A DNA stretch of 64,000 nt from positions 930,001-994,000 of the forward strand of contig NZ_CP083740.1 of the NCBI RefSeq assembly GCF_020150455.1, read 5' to 3'. The DNA comes from Bremerella sp. TYQ1 (GTDB lineage: Bacteria; Planctomycetota; Planctomycetia; Pirellulales; Pirellulaceae). Shown piece by piece: positions 34,134 through 43,087 of this stretch (positions are counted from its first letter, which is position 1; every line of letters starts with the position of its first letter). Made by a program: the position numbers and the translations under genes. The notes beneath the pieces were generated by a model that worked only from the letters and a program-made list of their open reading frames with translations, was not told where the DNA came from and searched no databases.

Positions 34134-35720
34134 GTGGACCAGTGGATTCAAAATACCAACGACGAGCGTGCCGTAGAGAATGGCTGTTGGTTCGATGAAG
34201 AAGCGGCCCGGCGCGTGCGTGAATTCTTCTTGCGTTTCCTAAAGCACTCCAAAGGTCAATGGGCCGGTAAACGGTTCGAGCTGTTAGATTGGCAATGGAC
34301 GGATGTGGTGGCTCCTCTGTTCGGTTGGAAGCGGGCTGACGGGACTCGTCGCTTTCGCCGCGGCTACATCGAAGTGCCCAAGAAGAATGGTAAGAGTACG
34401 CTTTTTGCGGGACTGAGCTTGTATCTGCTGACGTGTGATGGGGAACCTGGTGCCGAAATATACAGTGCGGCGTCGGACCGCGACCAAGCTTCCATCGTGT
34501 TCAACGAAGCGGCCAATATGGTGGACTACTCCCCGCACCTGGCGTCGCGTCTGAAAGTCGTTCGTTCGACCAAGCGGATCGTGGACCATCGTAGCCGTTC
34601 CATCTACCGAGCTCTATCAGCTGAGGTGCCCACGAAAGAAGGCCTCAATGCCCATGCGGTGCTCATGGATGAACTGCACGCCCAGAAGTCACGGGAACTG
34701 TGGGACACGCTCCGGTACGCCGGTGCCTCGCGTAGACAACCACTCATGCTGGCGATTACGACCGCGGGGTTCGATCGACTGAGCATCTGTTGGGAACAGC
34801 ACGAATACGCTCGCCAGGTGCTGGAGGGGACCGTTGAGGACACAGCGTTCTTCCCTTACATCTCAGCAGCCGATTTCGACGAAGACTGGACCACGCCCGA
34901 GGTGTGGCAGAAGGCGAACCCAAGTTTCGGTATCACAATCGACGCGGAACAGTTCGCGGAAGACTGCCGCGAAGCGCAGGAATCGCCTGCCAAGGAAAAC
35001 TCATTCCGTCGGTATCGGCTGAACCAGTGGACGCAGCAAGAATCGCGTTGGCTGAACATGGAGAAGTGGGATGCGTGTGATGATGCTCTTGCGGATCTGG
35101 ATGGTCGCACGTGCTTCGCCGGTCTCGATCTATCATCCACTACGGACATCTCCGCTCTGGTACTCGTATTCGAACAAGATGACCAGTACGACGTGCTGCC
35201 GTTCTTTTGGGTGCCGGAGGAAGGTGCTAAGCGACGTGAGAAGCGGGATCACGCTCCCTACGTGCCGTGGATTCAGCAACGGTACATCGAAGCGTCACCA
35301 GGGGAAGTCGTCGACTACGAACGCATCCGGGCGCGAATCAACGAGCTGGGAAAGCGATTTAAGATCGAGCAGATCGCGATCGACCGTTGGAACGCGACGC
35401 AGTTGGCTACGCAACTCGACGATGATGGTTTTGAGATTGTGTCGTTTGGCCAGGGCTACGCGAGTATGTCGGCGCCGACGAAAAAGTTGGAAGAACTCGT
35501 GCTCTCACGAAAGCTGCGTCACGCCGGGCACCCGGTTCTGCGCTGGATGGCTGGGAACGTGGCGATCGAACAGGACGCGGCCGATAACTGGAAGCCGTCT
35601 AAGAAGAAGAGTCAGGAGCGGATTGATGGGATCGTTGCACTAGTGATGGCGGTGGATTTGGCGACTCGGCATGTGGAGTACAAGAGTATTTACTCGGAGC
35701 GGGGGATGTTGTTTTTGTAG
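34134..35720 (+). CDS. Phage terminase large subunit
   Basis: A 528-residue protein starting at GTG. The ATPase part has Walker A VPKKNGKST (81-89) and Walker B AVLMDELH (175-182) with the coupling motif AITTAGF. The RNase H-like nuclease part has Asp332 in FAGLDLSSTTD, Asp417 in IAIDRWN and a final Asp in ERIDGIVALVMAVD. All core residues are in place and the length is normal, so it should be active. It would drive packaging into a capsid and cut the DNA. After the stop there is no portal, protease or capsid gene; the downstream DNA changes to unrelated genes. The packaging module is thus cut off right after this gene. Confidence 0.94.
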   Translation: MDQWIQNTNDERAVENGCWFDEEAARRVREFFLRFLKHSKGQWAGKRFELLDWQWTDVVAPLFGWKRADGTRRFRRGYIEVPKKNGKSTLFAGLSLYLLTCDGEPGAEIYSAASDRDQASIVFNEAANMVDYSPHLASRLKVVRSTKRIVDHRSRSIYRALSAEVPTKEGLNAHAVLMDELHAQKSRELWDTLRYAGASRRQPLMLAITTAGFDRLSICWEQHEYARQVLEGTVEDTAFFPYISAADFDEDWTTPEVWQKANPSFGITIDAEQFAEDCREAQESPAKENSFRRYRLNQWTQQESRWLNMEKWDACDDALADLDGRTCFAGLDLSSTTDISALVLVFEQDDQYDVLPFFWVPEEGAKRREKRDHAPYVPWIQQRYIEASPGEVVDYERIRARINELGKRFKIEQIAIDRWNATQLATQLDDDGFEIVSFGQGYASMSAPTKKLEELVLSRKLRHAGHPVLRWMAGNVAIEQDAADNWKPSKKKSQERIDGIVALVMAVDLATRHVEYKSIYSERGMLFL

Positions 35721-35934
35721 TTGCACAAGAACTTGCCGTTCCTTTTTCACTCTGCCACCAGACACGTCAGACGCAAATGGACATATTCTTGGAGTCGCGC
35801 ATGCACGAAATATCGAGACGGACGATCTGACTCCGAAACCTGAGACGCTGTCTTCAGGCTGTTCATGGTGTTTACCATTGGCCCAAATATGCGGATCTAT
35901 GCCATTAGGACGACATACTTGAAGACGACCCGAT

Positions 35935-36147
35935 TCAGGTAGAGCTTCGCATTTCAGCATATCCGCTACGAGTTAACGAGAATGCACCAGCGAATTTTTC
36001 CCGAACGAGGAATCGTTTGGTGACCAAACTGTTCAAGGCGGGCGTCTTGGCAATCAAGTCCGCGCCGTTGAAGCAGAGCATTTCGCCAGGTTCCATATAA
36101 AACTTGCGAAATGATTGCAGGACGGTTATCTCGGTAGAGGAGAGCAT
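35935..36147 (-). CDS. Small winged-helix-like protein
   Basis: A 70-residue reverse-strand frame. MLSSTEITVLQSFRKFYMEP is followed by a GEMLCFNGADLIAK strand region, then ALNSLVTKRFLVREKFAGAF and SLTRSGYAEM, the recognition helix and wing pattern of winged-helix proteins (xLxxLxxKGLLxRE...YxLTxxGxxxL). It is probably a small DNA-binding regulator. There is no clear Shine-Dalgarno. It lies just past the end of the island. Between 35721 and 35934 I see no gene. Confidence 0.5.
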   Translation of the reverse strand: MLSSTEITVLQSFRKFYMEPGEMLCFNGADLIAKTPALNSLVTKRFLVREKFAGAFSLTRSGYAEMRSST

Positions 36148-36244
36148 GATTTGTGGCTCGCGATAGAATTGGGAAACGACGCGCGGTAGAATCTATTCCC
36201 AAGTTAACGCGCGTTGGGGCGTCATCGTTGATCACGAAGAATTG

Positions 36245-36352
36245 CTAGGTTGATTCCTTACGGATGCGTTTCCGTTTGCGTTTTTCTTCGGCTTTCCGTT
36301 TCTTTTCTACCTCGCGGCGATGCTTTTCAATCGTGTTCGTATTCTTGGCCAT
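36245..36352 (-). CDS. 35-residue highly basic peptide
   Basis: A short reverse-strand gene, ATG at 36352, stop at 36245, with GGGGA about five bases before the start. The peptide is MAKNTNTIEKHRREVEKKRK followed by an Ala-Glu-Glu and an almost pure Lys/Arg stretch ending RIRKEST: 17 of 35 residues are Lys or Arg. Such tiny basic helical peptides are a recurring class in planctomycetes and often lie beside RNA-binding or cold-shock genes. Here it follows, in the same direction, a gene for an RRM protein 115 bases upstream. Binding of RNA or the ribosome is likely but inferred from charge. Confidence 0.65.
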   Translation of the reverse strand: MAKNTNTIEKHRREVEKKRKAEEKRKRKRIRKEST

Positions 36353-36467
36353 GACTTCCCCGTGGCAGTAGAAGAAAAGATAGCGCATGCGCACGTGCTG
36401 ATACATATGCACACGCGTTACCTAATTGAACCCTTGGATCCAGATTTAGAAATCACGTTTGTCGCGA

Positions 36468-36791
36468 TTAATAACGACGTCCACGATCGCCGCCGTGACC
36501 ACGTCCACCGCCATATCCGCCGCCACTGCCACTACGACTTTCACGCGGCTTGGCTTCATTGACCGTCAGACTTCTGCCTCCTTGTATCGATTCGTTCAGG
36601 CCATTTATGGCTGCTTCCGCTTCGGAATCGGAATTCATTTCCACGAAACCAAAGCCCTTGCTGCGGCCTGTGTCGCGATCGATAACAACCTGGGCGTTTT
36701 CGACCTGGCCGAAAGCACTGAACAATTGTTCCAGGTCGAATGTGGTAACATCGTAATTAAGATTGCCGCAATACAGTTTTTTACTCAACAC
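36468..36791 (-). CDS. RNA-recognition-motif (RRM) protein with Gly-rich tail
   Basis: A 107-residue protein starting at GTG with GGGAG four bases upstream. One RRM domain (residues 5-80) shows RNP2 LYCGNL and RNP1 KGFGFVEM. The tail is rich in Gly, Arg and Ser (GGGYGGGRGHGGDRGRR). This is the bacterial cold-inducible RRM type found in cyanobacteria and planctomycetes, which binds single-stranded RNA. It acts in the cytoplasm and may respond to cold. The 500-base upstream stretch (36792-37308) is long enough for a leader RNA. The basic peptide gene follows downstream. Confidence 0.93.
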   Translation of the reverse strand: MLSKKLYCGNLNYDVTTFDLEQLFSAFGQVENAQVVIDRDTGRSKGFGFVEMNSDSEAEAAINGLNESIQGGRSLTVNEAKPRESRSGSGGGYGGGRGHGGDRGRRY

Positions 36792-37308
36792 AGATCTCCC
36801 AATTGAGTAGGAGGGAATGGCAAACAGCCGTGTCCCAAAAGAAGAATGAGGGTGATCGATAATACGACCTACCAGGCGGGACGGGCGAAAGAGCGTCGGG
36901 GACCAACCCTCAGAGAAGGGGTGAAAGCGTAGTCACGATCGACTGACCAACCGCAAGTAGTCTACGCCCCATTCATGGAACAGGATAGGGCAAATCACAA
37001 AGTTATCGGCAAACAACGCAGCGGCATTGGGCATTCGCCTCAGTGCGGACGCTCGTCCAGCATCTATTTCGGACGCAAAATGTGGCCCTCGAAACTCTGC
37101 TCTAAGTGATGTAACCACTGTGCTAACCATCAGATCCAGTCACGCTCATTCCGACGTGCAAGATGTGATAGCAGAACCGATAGCATGAATAGTCGACCTT
37201 GTTCAAAGTTTTTCCATTTCCGCAGCACGAAATAAGAGATACAATATTTGTACGTTAAGAAAGGGGATCTAATAAAAGGTCTCGGAAGAAGAGGCACAGG
37301 AGAACCAA
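36792..37308. other. Intergenic stretch, possible leader of the RRM gene
   Basis: No gene is supported. On the plus strand GAGGGT (36848-36853) and ACCCTC (36907-36912) could pair and enclose about 50 structured bases, and GGCGGGACGGGCG lies between. A leader RNA or promoter for the RRM gene (minus strand) and for the gene at 37309 may be here. This is only suggestive. Confidence 0.3.
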
Positions 37309-37851
37309 ATGTCGCGTATACAAATCACACGCAATGCATTCTTGGCTGACCGGCAAGGTAATAAGTTTGCCGATGTCGTGAACGATCGAGAACAACCTTT
37401 CGATGCGGTGCTCAAGTTCTTTAGCGATGCGGATCGGCAGCGACGAATGGAAGAGTCGGAAACCCATCACGATCGAGCACCGCTTGCCGGTGTCGTGCGT
37501 GAACTTGAAGCGCAACCAGAGATCAATCAATTTCTGGCCGGGGTTCATGTGAAACGTACAACGCGTTTGCGCCAAGCGATTGGGGTCATCGTTCGAATGA
37601 TCATGGAGCGTCGAGGCTGGCAGAAAACGGGAAAGAAAGGTTCGTTAGGTGTTCGCGCTGCGACCTCTGACGAAACTCCGAAGCATAATAGCGGAGGTCT
37701 GGCATTTTGGTTCGTTCGAGCCGAGCGATACGAGCGCACCGATGGCAAACGATTCCTTACGGTGCAGGAACGTTGCTTGGAGTTTCCGGCGACAGTCGCC
37801 CGCAAACGTTCGTCAAAAGGACGCAAACGCGTCACAGAAAGGACGGCCTAG
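37309..37851 (+). CDS. Conserved hypothetical protein
   Basis: A 180-residue basic protein with AGGAG seven bases before the ATG. The N-terminal half is polar with a helix (QPFDAVLKFFSDADRQRRME), and the centre has a DNA-binding-like helix pair (TTRLRQAIGVIVRMIMERRG, then WQKTGKKGSLGVR). AFWFVRAERYER looks like a strand, and the tail is strongly basic (KRSSKGRKRVTER). No known domain. The stop codon shares a base with the GTG of the TPR gene (TAGTG), so the two are translationally coupled. Confidence 0.65.
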   Translation: MSRIQITRNAFLADRQGNKFADVVNDREQPFDAVLKFFSDADRQRRMEESETHHDRAPLAGVVRELEAQPEINQFLAGVHVKRTTRLRQAIGVIVRMIMERRGWQKTGKKGSLGVRAATSDETPKHNSGGLAFWFVRAERYERTDGKRFLTVQERCLEFPATVARKRSSKGRKRVTERTA

Positions 37852-38186
37852 TGACACTATTGGAATGGATGATCAGTTACTTATCGGACCGCAACAAAGC
37901 AAATTCTTTGTACCGAAGAGGTATGAGCAAGGCCAACAAGCACAATCATCAAGGGGCAATTGAGGACTATACAATGGCCCTTGGTGTACCGGACACGCCG
38001 TCCGAAATGAGGGCCATGATTCTTTACAATCGTGGACTTGTCCATGTCGCTGCAGGAATGGCCGCTGAGGGAGCCGATGACTTGAACGCGGTATTGGCGA
38101 TGGACGAAGTTGCGCCAAATGTAAGAACAGCCGCAGAGAGGAAGCTTAGTCGGATTAAAGCTCGAAAAAGCAAGCGGATTGCTTAA
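37851..38186 (+). CDS. Small TPR-repeat protein
   Basis: A 111-residue protein starting at GTG in TAGTG, overlapping the previous stop by one base. Two tetratricopeptide-like helical hairpins are visible: ANSLYRRGMSKANKHNHQGA followed by IEDYTMAL, then ILYNRGLVHVAAGMAAEGAD followed by DLNAVLAMDE. These typically mediate protein-protein contacts. The C-terminus is basic (RKLSRIKARKSKRIA). It probably works with the upstream basic protein. An AAGGA precedes the start. Confidence 0.75.
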   Translation: MTLLEWMISYLSDRNKANSLYRRGMSKANKHNHQGAIEDYTMALGVPDTPSEMRAMILYNRGLVHVAAGMAAEGADDLNAVLAMDEVAPNVRTAAERKLSRIKARKSKRIA

Positions 38187-38559
38187 TTTCACAGGTATCC
38201 GAAGTCGGCTCATAAGATCGGAAGCATTTGCGTATTTGACTAGAATGCCCGCGTACAAACCACAACGGTGGTGACTTGGAAATATCCACTTCTGAGTGCT
38301 ATCGCGTTTGGGTCTGACTTAGCCTCATTGGCGGGTAGGCAGATCTCTAGAAGAACCGATCCTGAGTCGTACGCTAGGCTGATGTATCGAGCTTGAAGCA
38401 CGAGACCGGTCATTTCTCACGTGGGCAACACTTTCCGTGATGCTGGCACGCGTGACTCAAGCTATTCGAGTTCTGCTTCCTTGCACGGATTTCTTGTCTC
38501 ATCGAAGCGTGCAGCGATGCAATTGCATGCACGTCAACGATGTGCGAAAGCGAACGAAC
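38187..38559. other. Intergenic region upstream of FloA
   Basis: No gene, repeat or clear promoter is seen. The frame of the FloA gene is open back to 38437, but the extra residues (38437-38559) are Arg/Cys-rich and unlike a flotillin N-terminus. Confidence 0.3.
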
Positions 38560-39564
38560 ATGATCGCATATTTGAGCTTAGTTCTAGCCGGGGGCATCCT
38601 GGCCGTTGTAGCCATGCTCTTGATCTGGTACTTCCGACTATGGTTGCAGGCCTATTCAACCGGAACAAGTATTGGCTTTGTCAATCTAATTTTCATGTCA
38701 TTGCGAGGAGTCAATCCCCACGCCGTGGTTGAATGCAAGATCATGGCGGTTCAGTCAAGATTGGCCATCGTGGAGACTCGCGTTATCGAAGCATTATACC
38801 TGGCCCGAGGTGATATCCGTCGCGTGACACTAGCTGTGATCGCGGCCGATCGGGCAGGCATTCGCTTGGATTGGGATACGGCAGCCGCGATTGATCTTGC
38901 CGGACGAGATATTCTGGATGCGGTCAAGACGAGCATCCTTCCCAAGGTCATCCTTATCCCCGATCCCGACGATGCTCGAAGCGACGTGTTATACGGTGTC
39001 GCGAAAGATGGTGTCCAACTTAAGGTCATGGTACGAGTAACCGTCCGAACAAATCTGCTGCAGCTTATTGGAGGTGCAACGGAATCGACTGTCGTGGCGC
39101 GTGTTGGCCAGGGGGTTATCTCGGCAATTGGTTCTTGCAATTGTTACCAGGAAGCACTTCGTGATCCGATGCTCATTACTCGCAAGGTTCTAGATAAGGG
39201 ATTGGATGCGGATACTGCCTATGCAATTGTCTCCATCGACATTGCCGACATCGATGTGGGCCGAAACATTGGTGCGAAGTTGCAGATAGACCAGGCCAGC
39301 GCAGATTTTCGCATTGCTCTGGCATTGGCCGAAAAACGACGTGCAATGGCGATCGCAAAACATCAAGAGATGCGGGCAAAGCATGCCAAGAGTCGTGCGA
39401 ACGTCGTACACGCCGAAGCCGAGATTCCCGCTTCCTTAGGTCAGGCTTTTCGTGACGGAAATATTCAGACACAGAACGTACCGGTCTCACAGCAACGGAC
39501 AAGTCACCGATTCCCCTTGATAGCGAATCTAGCCACATCGAACACGGCAATCGTACCCAATTGA
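38560..39564 (+). CDS. floA: Flotillin-like protein FloA
   Basis: About 334 residues from the ATG at 38560, matching the usual FloA length of about 330. It begins with one membrane helix (MIAYLSLVLAGGILAVVAML) and then the FloA core: SLRGVNPHAVVECKIMAVQ, DLAGRDILDAVKTSILPKV, KDGVQLKVMVRVTVRTNLLQLIGGATE in pieces, and the long coiled coil (QASADFRIALALAEKRRAMA). FloA forms oligomers in membrane microdomains. The C-terminus after AEIPASLGQAFRDGNI is longer and more polar than usual. The usual partner NfeD is not adjacent. A hairpin whose loop contains the stop codon ends the gene. Confidence 0.9.
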   Translation: MIAYLSLVLAGGILAVVAMLLIWYFRLWLQAYSTGTSIGFVNLIFMSLRGVNPHAVVECKIMAVQSRLAIVETRVIEALYLARGDIRRVTLAVIAADRAGIRLDWDTAAAIDLAGRDILDAVKTSILPKVILIPDPDDARSDVLYGVAKDGVQLKVMVRVTVRTNLLQLIGGATESTVVARVGQGVISAIGSCNCYQEALRDPMLITRKVLDKGLDADTAYAIVSIDIADIDVGRNIGAKLQIDQASADFRIALALAEKRRAMAIAKHQEMRAKHAKSRANVVHAEAEIPASLGQAFRDGNIQTQNVPVSQQRTSHRFPLIANLATSNTAIVPN

Positions 39565-39575
39565 GATTGGGTACG
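39552..39575 (+). other. 10-bp hairpin around the FloA stop codon
   Basis: CGTACCCAAT (39552-39561) and ATTGGGTACG (39566-39575) are perfect complements around TGAG; the stop codon TGA begins in this loop. No T-run follows, so it is not a standard terminator but may protect or end the transcript. Confidence 0.5.
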
Positions 39576-39650
39576 TGACATTTCAGCCAAGACGGTCGGA
39601 AACGTCGCTAACGTTTTTTACTAAGCGAACTTAATCGAAGGAGTCGTCTT

Positions 39651-40007
39651 ATGGACAACTCATATCTCTTAATTGGTGCGATGGCGCGGCAGTGTAAGCA
39701 ATTGATTCAACAAAGAAATGCTACGCAGTCCTCGCTTCCTTCCGCACTACAACCGGCGCATTTAGTCTGGATGTGCAATCAAATCGAAGAGCACTCCGAA
39801 GATACGCCCGCAACGAAACTGCATCGCTGGATTGGATTCATTCAATGTGCGCTCTTGGCACACAGCATCCTCGATCTAGACGGGCTCAAAGCAATGTTCA
39901 ATGAGGCAAAGCGAGATCATGGTGAGTCGGCAGAAGATCTAGAAGATTTGACCGACCACCTCGATTCTTCCAACTCATTCGAGTTTGAGATTGGTGGAGA
40001 AGGCTAG
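39651..40007 (+). CDS. Conserved small protein, unknown function
   Basis: A 118-residue protein with AAGGAG eight bases before ATG. It is mostly helical: SYLLIGAMARQCKQLIQQRN, then HLVWMCNQIEEH, TKLHRWIGFIQCALLAHSIL and an acidic tail (ESAEDLEDLTDHLD). The KLHRWIGFIQCALLAHSILD segment resembles a helix common in small phage and island proteins. It lies between FloA and an enzyme I-like gene, 120 bases upstream of the latter, possibly on the same transcript. No function can be given. Confidence 0.6.
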   Translation: MDNSYLLIGAMARQCKQLIQQRNATQSSLPSALQPAHLVWMCNQIEEHSEDTPATKLHRWIGFIQCALLAHSILDLDGLKAMFNEAKRDHGESAEDLEDLTDHLDSSNSFEFEIGGEG

Positions 40008-40127
40008 TTTTTCTGGACGTGAGATACTTTTTTTGCGAAGGATTTCTCGTGGAGTGGGAATGAAGGATTGTCGCAATGCCCAAGAACTTGATCGACAAAA
40101 TATTACAACGGAAGGTGGCTAATTACT

Positions 40128-41879
40128 ATGATCACTTTACAGGGAATTCCCTTGTCACCAGGTATGGCGGACGGACTTGCTATCATCTACGACTATGAAG
40201 TCGAACGAAGACTCGAACTACCCAATCGGCCAATTTCTGATACGGACGTTGAAAATCAGGAAACCAGACTCGATGATGCTCTAGCTCAATCAACACAGGA
40301 ACTGAAGTCCGCCGAAACGTTTGCCCTAAACGAACCAAGACTGATGGGCTCAGCCGAACTCCTGTCAGTTCACGCGTCGATAGCTCAAGAGATCGCGGCT
40401 CTTGTACGTAAGAGAATTACGACGGATCGAATAAATGCTGAAGAGGCCTTAGATGGGGTCGTTCAGGAGTTCGTAGGACGTTTCGAGAAACTTGAGAACA
40501 ACTATATCCGCGAACGTGAGCAGGATGTTCGTGACGTTGGACGTCGAATTCTAAAACATCTCATCACTCCCTCTCCTTGCTCGCGTGAACCATTGCCCCC
40601 AGGCTCCGTTGTCATCACGCGTGAGCTAATGCCATCCGAAGCCGTGGAACTGGTCAAGTCCGGAGTCGTTGCCATCCTTACCGAACGTGGAGGAACTCTT
40701 AGCCATACAGCGATCGTTGCCCGATCTCTCGGAATTCCAGCGATTTCTGGAATTCCAGAACTTGTATCAAGAGTTCAACCAGGAACTCGAATACTCGTTG
40801 ACGGCGAGTCCGGACGTGCCGAAATCACGCCGACTAAGGAAGCGGAGTCGTTGTACTTCGCACACGCAAGAGAGCGGGAGAGTCATAGGCGTAAGATCGC
40901 GCGAGAAGAGGAACTCCCTTGCGTGACTAATGATGGCGTATTTATCAGGTTGTTTGGCAATATGGGATTGCCAATGGAAGCCAAGGATGTAGTCGAGCAT
41001 AACCTTTCTGGCGTTGGACTCTTTCGAACTGAGTTTCTCTTCCTTGAATCACGCAACCGTCCCAGTCTGGAGGAGCAGGTCGAAATATACAGCAGCATGT
41101 CGAGCGGCTTGGGTAACCTCCCCCTAACGATTCGGACATTCGATCTCGGCGGCGACAAATTGCCACCTTTCCTTCTTTCAGAAAAATCACATGCCAATGC
41201 CAGCCTCGACTTGCGAGGCTTGCGGTTTTCACTTCAGGAAGTTGAACTGTTGGATACTCAATTGAGGGCCATCCTACATGTAGCTAGGACTGCCAACGTT
41301 CGTATCCTCTTTCCTATGGTTATTGGGCCAGAAGATTTCTCACTGGCAATCCGTGCTGTTGAACGAGCGACCGGCTACGTTGGGATCCAGCAAAGACCAA
41401 GAATTGGCGCAATGATTGAGACGCCGGCGGCGTTATTTGCCTTAGATGAAATTCTAGAACTGGCTGATTTCGTGGCGATCGGCACAAACGACTTAACACA
41501 ATACATGTTAGCAGTGGACCGGAGCCTCATTGATAGCAACGATGATTGTTCCGCGATGCACCCGGCAGTGATCCGAGCAATAAAACTGATTATCGATGCC
41601 TCTGAAGAGCACAAGTGCCCCATATGTGTATGCGGAGAGGAGGCTGGGGATGTTGATTTTGCACGCTTGCTTGTTGGGCTAGGGGTTCGCGAATTGAGTG
41701 TAACTCCTAACCGAGCTGCGGCCGTGCGCCACGCGATTCGTCAGGTGTGTCTTGGTGACTTACAGGTGATCGCGGGTTTGGCTCTTAAGTGTCGTACACC
41801 ACAAGAAGTACGTGAATTATTCCATCAAGGCGCCGAAGCCCAAACCCTAAGTTTCCAAGCGAAAAACATAACACGGTAA
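40128..41879 (+). CDS. ptsI: Phosphoenolpyruvate-protein phosphotransferase (PTS enzyme I)
   Basis: A 583-residue enzyme I. It transfers phosphate from phosphoenolpyruvate to His and then to HPr. Domains: N-terminal HPr-binding helices (about 30-140); the swivelling His domain with GGTLSHTAIVARSLGIPAI, active His193; and a C-terminal PEP-binding barrel with GLFRTEFLFL, TIRTFDLGGDK, IGAMIETPAALF, IGTNDLTQYMLAVDR and the catalytic Cys in CVCGEEAGD. All key residues are present. No HPr, EIIA or sugar-transport PTS gene is near, so it may belong to a regulatory PTS (as in the nitrogen PTS, but without a GAF domain) or use a distant HPr. The preceding gene for a small helical protein is 120 bases away. 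Confidence 0.95.
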   Translation: MITLQGIPLSPGMADGLAIIYDYEVERRLELPNRPISDTDVENQETRLDDALAQSTQELKSAETFALNEPRLMGSAELLSVHASIAQEIAALVRKRITTDRINAEEALDGVVQEFVGRFEKLENNYIREREQDVRDVGRRILKHLITPSPCSREPLPPGSVVITRELMPSEAVELVKSGVVAILTERGGTLSHTAIVARSLGIPAISGIPELVSRVQPGTRILVDGESGRAEITPTKEAESLYFAHARERESHRRKIAREEELPCVTNDGVFIRLFGNMGLPMEAKDVVEHNLSGVGLFRTEFLFLESRNRPSLEEQVEIYSSMSSGLGNLPLTIRTFDLGGDKLPPFLLSEKSHANASLDLRGLRFSLQEVELLDTQLRAILHVARTANVRILFPMVIGPEDFSLAIRAVERATGYVGIQQRPRIGAMIETPAALFALDEILELADFVAIGTNDLTQYMLAVDRSLIDSNDDCSAMHPAVIRAIKLIIDASEEHKCPICVCGEEAGDVDFARLLVGLGVRELSVTPNRAAAVRHAIRQVCLGDLQVIAGLALKCRTPQEVRELFHQGAEAQTLSFQAKNITR

Positions 41880-42002
41880 TACAGCAATGGGAATTCACAT
41901 TGGTCAAAGTAGTAGATTGACGACCATTCCGTTGCTTTAACGAGTTTTTCAAAGCAGCATGCACGAAACGATTTGCTCAATACTGAGGGCATGGAACATA
42001 AC

Positions 42003-42929
42003 ATGACGAGCTTCCAAGCACGAGAAGGTTTTTGGCGAGAGGCGATCGCACTTCACGGATCCGTTACCTTTCAGGTAATGCCTTCGATTGTCTACTGTGG
42101 GATTTTCGCTAGTGCCGCATGTATCTTGACTTGGTACCTCGAGGATTTGTGGGGGCTTTCAGTCTCGATTGACATAAGTCCATTTGCGTTTGCAGGCGTC
42201 GTCTTGGGACTATTACTCGTAATCCGGCTGAACGCAGGATACGACCGCTGGTGGGAGGCTCGCATACTTTGGGGAGGCATCGTCAATCAAACACGGAATT
42301 TAGTGATTAGCGCTTTAGCCTATGGCCCATCCGACACGGTATGGAGAGATCGCATTGTGCGATGGACCGCCGTGTTTCCCCATGCCGTTCGCAGCAGTCT
42401 ACGTCATGAAGTGTCCTCGGACGAAGCATCCAAATTAATCGGCCAGCATAACGCGGCACTCCTGATGGCTGCAGAGCATATGCCCAGTTTCGTAGCATTG
42501 CGAATCGCAGAACTACTCGTTGAGGCCAAAGATCGGTTTGAAATGGATCGTTTTGCCTTCTTACAGATTGACAAAGAAAGGGCTTCATTGATCGACCATT
42601 TGGGCGGCTGCGAGCGGATTCTAGCGACTCCGCTTCCTAGAATTTACTCAATAACAATCAGGAGATTTATCCTTCTCTTTATTCTCATGTTGCCGATTGC
42701 TCTCTTTCATCAACTCGACGCTGGGTGGCTTACTCCTATCATCACGATGCTACTTGCATACCCACTTCTAGCGCTTGATCAGATTGGTGTGGAACTCGAA
42801 AACCCCTTCTCGAAAAGTAATCTCAGTCATCTGCCACTTGATGAGATCTCAGAAGGGATTGAAGAGCATTTGCTCGGGCTATTAAAGACAATGCCACGGG
42901 ACGACAGCGCTAACAAGATTCGTGACTAA
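42003..42929 (+). CDS. Bestrophin family (UPF0187) membrane channel protein
   Basis: About 308 residues from the ATG at 42003 (alternatives 41991 and 41973). Four hydrophobic helices are visible (around IVYCGIFASAACILTWYL, FAFAGVVLGLLLVIRL, IRRFILLFILMLPIALF and LTPIITMLLAYPLLALDQIG). The NAGYDRWWEARILWG loop is the bestrophin RYDRWWEAR-type motif, and VELENPFSKSNLSHLPLDEI matches the NPFG...DLPL..I signature, with Ser instead of Gly. Bacterial bestrophins form pentameric ion channels in the inner membrane. Nothing suggests regulation. It follows enzyme I by about 120 bases. Confidence 0.9.
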   Translation: MTSFQAREGFWREAIALHGSVTFQVMPSIVYCGIFASAACILTWYLEDLWGLSVSIDISPFAFAGVVLGLLLVIRLNAGYDRWWEARILWGGIVNQTRNLVISALAYGPSDTVWRDRIVRWTAVFPHAVRSSLRHEVSSDEASKLIGQHNAALLMAAEHMPSFVALRIAELLVEAKDRFEMDRFAFLQIDKERASLIDHLGGCERILATPLPRIYSITIRRFILLFILMLPIALFHQLDAGWLTPIITMLLAYPLLALDQIGVELENPFSKSNLSHLPLDEISEGIEEHLLGLLKTMPRDDSANKIRD

Positions 42930-43087
42930 TGATGGCTTTGCCAACTTTCAGCTATTCAGGCTCCCCGTCGGCATGATCAGTCATGTCCCTATTTCTATGC
43001 CTGATACCACGGTACACAGTTTGAGGGAAACTGAGTCTGTCCATGAAAATTGAAACTCCGACCTGGTCTCGAAGCTCCATGAAGAGA

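Noticed and set aside
35640..35960. Opposing frames just after the large terminase as remnants of a portal gene
   Set aside because: Neither frame resembles a portal or head protein, and both have shadow-like composition.
20407..36244. Direct att repeats at both ends of the island
   Set aside because: I compared 20400-20670 with 35720-36250 by eye and found no convincing shared core longer than a few bases; a serine recombinase core can be as short as two bases, so borders stay undefined.
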